Shown here: positions 1-8,700 of the stretch, one piece after another | How positions within the stretch are numbered: the stretch's first letter is position 1 | How the letters are laid out: each line of letters begins with the position of its first letter | Origin: Rhynchospora pubera | Taxonomy: Eukaryota; Streptophyta; Magnoliopsida; Poales; Cyperaceae | DNA: 64,000 nt | Direction of reading: 5' to 3' | Assembly (NCBI GenBank): GCA_028095005.1 | Contig: CM051459.1 | Coordinates: 117,587,431 to 117,651,430 of the forward strand | The notes under the pieces: model-generated | Databases searched by the model: none | Told to the model about the DNA's origin: nothing | The model's input: the letters and a program-made list of their open reading frames with translations, nothing else | Made by a program: the position numbers and the translations under genes

Positions 1-2023
1 GGGTCCTTCAAGACGGCGACTATCCAAGCGGCATTGCTTCTCTATGCACCTCATGCTGCCCCTTTCCCGGTATTGCACATGGCGGGTGATCGTTTTCTCC
101 TCTTGCTCAAGGAAGGAATTGGCAGAGCTGAGTTTATAGCGGCCATTCGCTCCAACCTTGAATCTATGGGGCTGGTCCTCTACCCTTGGAGTCCAGCAAT
201 AGATACTTCGCCGGCGGATTATAAATACAAAGTTTGGTTGGAACTCCACGAGATGCCCATCCAAGCTTGGAACAAGCAGCACCTTCTACCAATGATCGGT
301 CAATTTGGCTTGCTTTTGGAGCACACCCCCTTCAACCACGTCGACAGTATCGAGCGCCTCATGGTCTTGGTGGCTGTCCGGTACTTGGAGGATGTTCCTG
401 TCAACGGTCGACTCTTTTTTCGATGGCTGAAAAAGTTTATCCCTTTCACTGTGCTAGGCTGGATTGACGAGCCGTTGTTGATCAACCCACCACAAGACCC
501 TACACCTTCGCCAAAATATTTTGCGGAACTTGAAGATTTTCTCAGGGCCCAACCTCCGCCTACCCATCCGGTTCCCTCTAACCACCCACTCTTCAACTCA
601 GTCGAGGTGGACTTTGAGGTTGCATTCAAGGCTTGGGCAGCCTTACCGCCGTCGGCGAAGGATGAGAAGGACGGGTTGGCTAGGTACCTCCAACGCTCTC
701 CGTTCTGGGCCATGGTCAAGTCCCAGGAATGGATGAGACGTCATCCTCAACCTCCTGTGCCGCTGCCGCTGCCGCCGCAGACATCAGAAAAGCAGTTGAT
801 GCCTTTTCCTAGCCACACGGTTGGCAACCCGTTTGCAACAGCGGATCCGTCTTCTTCCTCTCTTGCCACAGAAAATCCCGAGGTTGGACAGGTGTCGTTG
901 GACTCTTCCCAGAGGTTAGTCACCCCCTTAGCTGGGAGCAGGCCAGCTGGTGCCACCACAGCGTATAACGACACTTTTGTACCTCCTGTCCCCCGCCTGA
1001 CATCTGAAGAAGAGCCTTCGAGAACCTCCTTTAATTTTGATACTTTTCCTTTTTTACCCCCCTCCACCCAGACCCCACTAAGCCCGAACCCACCTGATTT
1101 TGGTTGCACCCTTCAAACAGCAACCCCCAACCAGCAACCCGAAACCCACTACCCTCAACCCGAAACCCTGAACCCCCAACCCGTGTCCCTTTCTCCCTTC
1201 CAACCCGTAACCCTAAACCCAACAACAAACCCAATATCCACTACCCATCTTTCTCCTCCAACTCTGAGTCGCTCCAGGCCTCTCCCTGACTCAGCCCACC
1301 TTGCTTTCGGACCTGCTCCTGGGCCTCAACTCAACTCCTCCAGCCCTACAAACAACTTCTCGTTCCTCCCACCTGAGGCGAACTCTGCTACCAAAACCTG
1401 CAACAGGCTCTCCCCACTTCGAGTCTACTCGCGTCGGGCCTCCTCCATCTCTCCGTCTTCTCCACTGCCTGACTCCGACCTTCCAAACCAAGGGCATGGA
1501 GGCTTCGGGGCAGCCATCTCTCCCTCTGACAGAAGGAACCCGCGCTCAGCCAAAAAAGTTTTGTTCTCTCAACCCTCACCTTCCAGGCTCTCCTCTGACT
1601 CAGGTCCCCTTCCGCAACCTCCCCCCCCGGCTACCTTTTGCACCCCCCAACCTGGCGGTTTCTCCCTCTGCTACTTCGACCAGTACCTCGCAACCTCGTC
1701 GAAGCTCTAGAACAGCCAAGCCCAGCAAGGTGTTCAGAGGGTTTGAGGTCAGCTCAAAGAAGAGAGCACCCAAAACCTCTTCTGCTGCCACTAAAAAGGC
1801 TATTCAAGCAATGCTCTCTGAGGCAGGGGTTTCTCGTGACATTTGCTCTAAGGAGGGTACCTCTGCCATCCTCACTCTGGCTGAAAGGCAGGCCCTCTCC
1901 TCCTTTTGTGGGGTCCTCACCGCTGATCAGACTTTGGACCCAGCTCCTGAGCCGCTTGCTCCTTCGACTGATCCTACCACTGCACTTGGCAAGGCTCCTG
2001 TCCCTACTGGCTCGGGAGAGTAG
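1..2023 (+). pseudogene. LINE ORF1 (nucleic-acid-binding gag-like protein), partial and frameshifted
   Basis: The reading frame is already open at base 1 and runs to a stop at 1708-1710; there is no convincing ATG, so the start is upstream. The first 140 or so residues resemble the DUF4283 domain of plant LINE ORF1 proteins (hydrophobic core around VWLELHEMPIQAW, then RLMVLVAVRYL). A long Pro/Ser/Thr-rich tract follows, including degenerate PQPETLNPQP-type repeats at about 1100-1240. A basic, conserved-looking C-terminus (SRTAKPSKVFRGFEVSSKK) is in another frame and continues to the stop at 2021-2023. The frame changes near the C8 run at 1621-1628, so a single indel there is the likely lesion; an alternative is programmed slippage on the same run. 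No CCHC zinc knuckle was seen. Confidence 0.7.
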
Positions 2024-2096
2024 TTCTGTTGAGATCTAAGTCCGTTTAGTTTCTCTTTTTTGTAGTAGTTGCTGTAGGATTGTTGGTTTTAATCTT

Positions 2097-5000
2097 GTGC
2101 ATCTTTTCTCAATGTTTAAGAAACTTTCAGTTCTTTGTTGGAATGTTAGGGGCATCTCAGACCTTAAAAAATGTATGGTTGTCAAAGATACTATTAGGGA
2201 TGCTAATTGTGATGTTCTGTGTTTGCAAGAAACTAAATGGGATTCTTGTGATTTTTTCCGTGTTCGCACGGTTTGCAATTTTAACTTTGATGCTTTTGCC
2301 TTCCTTCCTGCTTTGGGAACTAAGGGAGGAATCCTTTTAGTCTGGAATCAACGGTTTACCTGCGTTCGCACCTTTATTCTCAATTTTTCGATAACCGTCA
2401 TTCTTACTTTAAATGATTTCTCTTTTATGGTCACCTCGGTTTATGGCCCTACTTCGGACTCGCTAAAAAGAGATTTTCTCCAAGAACTTTCCTCAATAAG
2501 CAGTATCTCTACCGAACCTTGGATTATTGTTGGAGATTTCAATCTACTTAGAGATTCGCTTGACTCCTCAAGTAGTGGACCTAACGTCAACTCCATGCTC
2601 GACTTTAACTCTTTCATTGCACGGTGTGCCCTGCTGGAGGTCCCTCTTTTGGGTAGGCGTTTTACTTGGTCAAATAAGCGACCTTCACCAACGTTCTCTA
2701 AGCTTGACCGTGCCTTCCTCTCTCATCATTGGCTAAACCTCCCTTTTTCCTATTTGCTCTCTGATCTTCCGGCTACCACTTCAGACCATGCTCCTCTTTT
2801 GCTTTTGCTTAGCGCTCCCTCTACTCGAAAGAAGAGATTTTTTAAATTTGAGTCTTACTGGCTACGAGCGCCTGAAATTGAGCAACTTGTTTCCCAAGCT
2901 TGGAACACTGGAACCCTCTCATCCGACCCCTCAAGGATTCTCCTAAATAAGTTCGCTGCAGTAAGGAGAGTACTCTCTACTTGGGCAAATTTGAAGTTTG
3001 CTAATTCGAATTTGTTTCTCTCTAGAACTAAACTCGTCATCCAATTCCTCGACTTAGTAGAAGAATCTCGGCAACTTTCCAGGGAGGAGTTTGCTTTTCG
3101 TATTCGACTTCGTGAACATGCTTTTGCTCTAATTTCAATCAAAGAAGAAAAATGGAAGCAAAGAAGCGGGGCAAACTGGTTAAAATTAGGAGACAAGAAT
3201 ACAAAATTTTTTCATGCGGTTGCCTCCTCAAGACGCGCCAACAACTCAATCTCTTCACTTTCCCTCCCTTCTGGGATGGTCTCAGAACCTGCGGAGGTAA
3301 AAGAGGCTCTTTACACTCACTTCTACTCGAGTTTGGGTATTGAAGCGCCTTGTCCTCCGCCTTTCAACCTAACAGGCAAAGTAGGAGCTCAGTTGAACTT
3401 GGATTCTATTGCCTCGCCTTTCACGGAACAGGAGGTTCTAAAGGCGATTAACGAGCTACCTTCAGGAAAATCCTCTGGCCCAGATGGTTTCCCTATTGAT
3501 TTTTTCAAAAGGTTTTGGGAGGTGATCGGGCCTGACATCATGGTTAGTCTCGATGCTTTTCAACAGGGTAAACTTAACCTTCGCAGTCTAAATAAAGCTA
3601 CCATTACGCTAGTTCCAAAGAAGGCTTTGCCGCTCCTACCAAATGATTTCAGACCAATTAGTGTCATCAACACTCTTCCTAAGCTGATCACAAAAATCTT
3701 AGCCAACCGCCTCCAAAGTTTCATGCCTGAGCTCATTTCTCCTTTACAAACGGCTTTTACTAAAGGTCGCTCAGTCATGGAATCCTTTATGATTGCGAGA
3801 GAGTACCTTTCCTTTTATCACAAGCGGAAAATACCGGCCCTTATGTATAAGGTGGATTTTGCGAAGGCTTTTGACACAATTTCTTGGACTTTTTTGACAA
3901 ACCTTCTGGCGGAGCGGGGGTTCCCACCTTTGTGGATTGCCTGGTTACTAGATATCCTCAAATCTTCGTCCTCTGCCATTAAGGTAAATGGAGAAGTCAC
4001 AAACTTCTTTTTCCACCGTAGGGGCCTCAGACAAGGTGATCCACTCTCACCCATGCTTTTTAACTTAGTAGTGGATGCCCTACAGTCTTTCCTTCAAAAT
4101 GCCTCCTCTCTTACCTCTGGCCCAATCATCATACCTCCCAGGACTTTACAATATGCTGACGACACTATCATCCTTTTGGAAGCTTTTCCTAGAAACTTGT
4201 TTATTGTGAAGGAAATCCTCTTGTATTTTGCTCTCCTTACTGGTCTTCACATTAATGATGACAAATGTCTCTTTGTGCCAGTGGCAATTCCTGATAGTTC
4301 ACTTCTACGTTTTTCACGAATTTTGAATTGCTCACCTAAGGATATGCCTGTAACATACCTGGGATTGCCTCTCTCAATCCGCAGGTTAAAAAAGGTTCAT
4401 TACAAGCCGTTGATCGATGCTTTTCAAAGAAAATTGGATGGTTGGAAATCCCGTTTCCTTTCTTCGGCTGGCCGTCTTACCCTTATTAATTCAGTACTTA
4501 CATCCCTACCCCTACACTACATGCAAGTAATGCAACTTCCGGCGTGGCTTATAACTCATTTGGATGGGATTCGAAGAAGATTCTTCTGGAAAGGACGGGA
4601 TAAGTGTTTGGGAGGTCATTGCTTGGTAAATTGGAATAAGTGTTGTATCCCTAAATGCTTTGGAGGTTTGGGTATTTTAAACCTCACTTTGCAAAATCAA
4701 GCGTTGCTCATTAGATGGTTATGGAAACTGAACTCTGAGCCTAATTCTACTTGGACGACAACTGTTCAGGCTCTTTATGGAACGACAGATCTCTCCTTGT
4801 TACTTAACACCAACTTTCTTTCGCACGGTCTCAGGGACATCCTGAAATTCCTTCCCTTCTACTCTACCTCGATCGATTCAACTAGAGGCAGCCATGTCCT
4901 GTCTTGGCGCTGGACGAACTCGGGTTGCTACACTTCGGCGAGTGCCTATGCTTTGCTTGCAAACCCTGGGATTAGGTCTCCCTACTTTGGCAAGCTTTGG

Positions 5001-5423
5001 AAGCTGAAAGCGCCCCCTAAAGTGAAGATCTTCCTCTGGTTACTGCTGCAGGATAGGCTCCTTACCCAACAGAACTTGCTAGTAAGAAATTGGCCGGCTA
5101 ATGATGGGTGCCCCTGCTGTTTAGCGCGCCCATTTGAAACGGCTTGCCACCTTTTCCTCCACTGTCCTTTTGCCACTGCTTTGTGGAATAGGATACGACA
5201 CTTCTACCTCCTTCCGCCCCTCATCCTAACAGACGACCTACCTGAGTTTTGGCTACGAAACAGTCTTGTAATCGGAACTGTGTGGGACATCATATGGGCG
5301 GCAACTTCTTGGACAATTTGGAAAGAGCGGAACAGTCGAATTTTCAACTCTTTGACTAGGCCGCAGTTCCTCTTGGTACAGGAGATTTCAACGCTAGTCG
5401 AACTTTGGAAAAAATTAGCCTAG
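2097..5423 (+). CDS. LINE ORF2: AP endonuclease / reverse transcriptase, intact
   Basis: A 1108-residue uninterrupted protein. Residues 1-230 form the exonuclease-endonuclease-phosphatase fold: CWNVRGI at the start, LQETKWD, GDFNLLRDS, RRFTWSN, LDRAFLS and SDHAPLLL, with the catalytic Glu, Asp and His in place. Residues about 440-760 are the reverse transcriptase: SSGPDGFPIDFF, DFRPISVINTLPKLITK, YKVDFAKAFD, RRGLRQGDPLSPMLF, the catalytic YADD near residue 686 and VTYLGLPLS. The C-terminus (about 960-1050) carries the zf-RVT module of plant LINEs (APPKVKIFLWLLLQDRLLTQ, CPCC, ETACHLFLHCPFA). The enzyme nicks the target and primes cDNA synthesis from it (target-primed reverse transcription). 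The ATG at 2097 was chosen because the endonuclease core follows within 12 residues; it lies 73 bases after the ORF1 stop. No stop or frameshift is present. Confidence 0.93.
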   Translation: MHLFSMFKKLSVLCWNVRGISDLKKCMVVKDTIRDANCDVLCLQETKWDSCDFFRVRTVCNFNFDAFAFLPALGTKGGILLVWNQRFTCVRTFILNFSITVILTLNDFSFMVTSVYGPTSDSLKRDFLQELSSISSISTEPWIIVGDFNLLRDSLDSSSSGPNVNSMLDFNSFIARCALLEVPLLGRRFTWSNKRPSPTFSKLDRAFLSHHWLNLPFSYLLSDLPATTSDHAPLLLLLSAPSTRKKRFFKFESYWLRAPEIEQLVSQAWNTGTLSSDPSRILLNKFAAVRRVLSTWANLKFANSNLFLSRTKLVIQFLDLVEESRQLSREEFAFRIRLREHAFALISIKEEKWKQRSGANWLKLGDKNTKFFHAVASSRRANNSISSLSLPSGMVSEPAEVKEALYTHFYSSLGIEAPCPPPFNLTGKVGAQLNLDSIASPFTEQEVLKAINELPSGKSSGPDGFPIDFFKRFWEVIGPDIMVSLDAFQQGKLNLRSLNKATITLVPKKALPLLPNDFRPISVINTLPKLITKILANRLQSFMPELISPLQTAFTKGRSVMESFMIAREYLSFYHKRKIPALMYKVDFAKAFDTISWTFLTNLLAERGFPPLWIAWLLDILKSSSSAIKVNGEVTNFFFHRRGLRQGDPLSPMLFNLVVDALQSFLQNASSLTSGPIIIPPRTLQYADDTIILLEAFPRNLFIVKEILLYFALLTGLHINDDKCLFVPVAIPDSSLLRFSRILNCSPKDMPVTYLGLPLSIRRLKKVHYKPLIDAFQRKLDGWKSRFLSSAGRLTLINSVLTSLPLHYMQVMQLPAWLITHLDGIRRRFFWKGRDKCLGGHCLVNWNKCCIPKCFGGLGILNLTLQNQALLIRWLWKLNSEPNSTWTTTVQALYGTTDLSLLLNTNFLSHGLRDILKFLPFYSTSIDSTRGSHVLSWRWTNSGCYTSASAYALLANPGIRSPYFGKLWKLKAPPKVKIFLWLLLQDRLLTQQNLLVRNWPANDGCPCCLARPFETACHLFLHCPFATALWNRIRHFYLLPPLILTDDLPEFWLRNSLVIGTVWDIIWAATSWTIWKERNSRIFNSLTRPQFLLVQEISTLVELWKKLA

Positions 5424-5748
5424 TTGTTTTTGCTTTCTTTTTTAGACTTGTATAGTTTTCCTTAGTTCCGTTTTGTTTCTTTTTTTTTCTTTTTTCAACT
5501 TTCTTTTGTTGTAAATTTTCTTGTAATTATTCTTTTTTTTATCAATGAATTTTGTCAGTGTGACCCTCAAAAAAAAAGAAATTAGAATTTTACATAGTGC
5601 AGTAGCTAAAATTATACACTGGAAATATTTCTGCTGGTAGCCATGATTGGATATTTTATGTCCTTCTTGTTTCTCTAAGTATAGTACCTTATCATGAGGT
5701 CTAGTTAATTTACTTTACTGTACTAAATTTATCTCTTTTGATCCTTAG
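5424..5748. other. LINE 3' UTR and kinesin intron remnant
   Basis: T-rich sequence after the ORF2 stop with an A-run near 5569-5577 marking the LINE 3' end, then about 170 bases of AT-rich intron ending in the acceptor TTAG before the kinesin exon at 5749. No gene is visible. Confidence 0.7.
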
Positions 5749-8700
5749 ATGGAATACTCAAGAATGATAAGAGGTTCCAACAGTAGAGGCTTTGTGTCTG
5801 AATCATGGGAGCCCGCAACACCATTGCAGAACAACAGTAATAGGATTGTCGCTGAGGATGAGTTCTCCCCAAACGAGCTGAGCCCTGGCCTATTGGATCT
5901 CCACTCCTTTGACACTGATCTCCTACCTGAAGTACGAAGATAATTGCAGTTTCCTTTTTTTTTTCCTTACTTTTTTGTTCGTTCTTTTGTTAATTCGTTG
6001 GTTATTGTAGCTCAAATACTGCTCCAAGTTAGATTACCTCTTCATGAGTTGAGTGTAGGACACAAAATATTGTTTGAATTTTACTTTACTAAGTTGTGAT
6101 GACCTTTTCAGATGCATGCATCAGGAGATGATAGTGGTGTTGCATTCAATTATGAGAGGGATCAAATGCTTGACCAATCTGAGCCAAACATTTCTACTAC
6201 TAAACAGACGGGAAAAGGCCTTTTAACTGACAAAGAGAAATCTAATGCAGTTGCTAAGATCAGAGTCGTGGTATGATGCAATTAGATCAGAGTACTGGTG
6301 TTTCCTTTTTTTTTTTAAAAAAAAAAAGAAGAAACAAAAAGAAGAGTATATCAGTTTGATATTTGGCAATAGTTTTCCTTTCTTATTACCCTCTTCTTTC
6401 TGTACCACAGGTAAGAAAGAGACCACTGAACAAGAAGGAGATAGCAAAGAAAGAGGAAGATATTATCTCAATAAATTCTCGTACAAACTCTCTTGTAGTT
6501 CATGAGACCAAATTAAAGGTCAGTGATTAGTGTTCTGTTAAGTATCACTTATTGCCTTATTGGTGTATTGTTCTATACTTTTTATATTTTATACCCAAGG
6601 AAAGTGTCTATTTCAGTATTGTAGAAGTTGGTTATGATATGTTCGCATAGTATAGTTTTTGTTCTTCTCAGACTTCAAGATCCCTTTTTTCCGTATTTAA
6701 TTTTTGTCGACTTTTTTGTTTCATTTTTGCTTTATCCCTGATGTAATGGATCAAGGCTACAGCATACTCTAGTATTGCATCTTAAGTTTTCTATGAATCC
6801 TATTTAAATGTCCATTAGGTGTGGTAAAGTTGGTGCTGATGTCAACCAACCTTTTTTGCTGGAATAGAAGAGAAAAACAGAAATCTTTCATATAATATAA
6901 TGTTCTCATCTTAGTTTTAAGGTACAAATGAAAATTTTTCTAAAAATTAGAAGTATTCTCACTCATTACTTGCCTCATTAGGTTGATTTGACTGAGTATA
7001 TGGAGAAGCATGAATTTGTATTTGATGCAGTGTTAGACGAGGATGTGTCCAATGATGAGGTATGATTTATATATCATGATGTAACGATAGTAACTCTATT
7101 TCTTATGTTATTTGCAAAGAAGTCTCTAAGTTGTTAAAAAATTAGAATTCAACATTGTTTGTACGGTTGTACCATTGTTAGGCCCATTCCTGTCTATCTC
7201 TTGAAGAATGAGGAGTATTGCAGATTTGATGCAGTCTGCTTTTGAGTGATGCATATAGCGACGTCACTGCAAAGTTCTCCTTTTCTCAACAATCTGATTT
7301 TTTTTTCATTGTCTGCGCATTTTTCCATTATAAGGTATACCGTGAAACTGTGGAGCCTATAGTCCCTGCTATCTTCCAACGAACTAAAGCTACATGCTTC
7401 GCGTATGGACAAACAGGCAAGTTTAGTTACCTAAGAGCTTACAAATATGAATTTTTTTCCTATTTTAATTATATGCAGTTATGACCTTGTATGTATGCTG
7501 TAAGCTAATATCTCTCGACTAAATTTATTCTGGGGTTTGAATACTTTCTCTTATGCATACTTAAAGAATAGAATTAATAGAATTATATGTTCTAATATGT
7601 AGTTGTTACGAGCCTTGGTGGGTCGTAGGTTATAAGGGGTATTAAGGGACTGGTTAGGTTCTGCCGTGATGAACAGAGAGATAGAGAGAAGAGAAAGATA
7701 AAGAGAAGACTATTTGTTATTGATTTCTGCTTAAAATCCTCATACAATACTAATACTCATTATATAGAGTATTTTCTAATATGGCAAGAACTAGAAATAT
7801 AACAACTATTGTAAACTAAGGAAAGATGCATAAAAATAAGGAAAGATACATAATATCAAATAATATCTAATAATTCTGAGTTATTGGAAACTAGAATCTA
7901 AATTATAATCTATTATATTATTTCCTTAAAGGACCGGTAACATTTCCCCCGTCCATGAGAATCAGCTTGTCCTCAAGCTGAAAAATAGGGGCTTATCCAG
8001 GTGCTTCATTGGTTATCAACAATGATGACTTTTCATATTCATCATCGTTCATGACTTCTAAAAAGAATAGTCTCTTGCACTTGTGGCCCTTTGTGTATTG
8101 CTCATCACAATTGAAACACAAACCCTTTTGTCGTCTCTCAGCCATCTCTATTGGATTGAGGCGTCGTAAAGAACGTTGCTCAGGTCCAGACTCCGACGAT
8201 GCCAGTACAACCAACACTTCAGGAGGTTTAGGAAGATTACTTGCTACAGGGGTTGTGCGGTAGCGACGCTCAAAAGCACGAGCTAAGCTCATGGCATGCT
8301 GTAGGTCAGAAGGTTTATGTAACTCAACATCTGTGCGAAGAGGCTCTGAAAGACCAGCTGTGAAAATATGCATTTGCTGAGTTGGGGTAACCGAATCAGC
8401 CCGGCAAATCAAGGCGCCGAAGCGATCTTGGTATTCCTCAACACTGTCGGTTTGGCGTAGATGCATTAGCTCACCCAATGGATTGGTACGAACGGGCGGT
8501 CCAAATCGTAGGTGACACAACTCCTTGAATCGGACCCATGGCAGCAAACCTACATCCCTCTCCAATTGGAAGTACCATTGCTGGGCAATTCCAGTGAGAT
8601 GGTATGCAGCAAGCCAAACTTTTTCCTCCTCGACGGTGCGCTGCCCACGGAAAAATTGCTCGCAACGATTGATCCAGCTCAAGGGATCCTCCTTGCCGTC

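Larger units (their letters stand above)
1..5577 (+). mobile_element. Plant L1-type LINE retrotransposon, left end outside window
   Basis: Non-LTR retrotransposon with the usual two-ORF plan: an ORF1 with a DUF4283-like start (open at the window edge, to about 2023), a short spacer, then an intact ORF2 (endonuclease, reverse transcriptase, zf-RVT). A T-rich 3' UTR follows (5424-5567) and the element ends in an A-run near 5569-5577, after which the sequence reads as ordinary intron leading into a kinesin exon at 5749. It lies in the same orientation as the kinesin gene. The 5' end and the left target-site duplication are outside the window, so insertion in an intron of the kinesin gene is inferred from position, not shown. 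The intact ORF2 implies a fairly young copy. Confidence 0.9.

Noticed and set aside
300..1579. Minus-strand ORFs opposite LINE ORF1
   Set aside because: Products of the biased Pro-rich composition on the other strand.
7193..7334. In-frame extension of kinesin exon 7335-7416 to the left
   Set aside because: Breaks the DEDVSNDE-VYRETVEP continuity; TAAG|GTATAC is a good acceptor and restores the family sequence.
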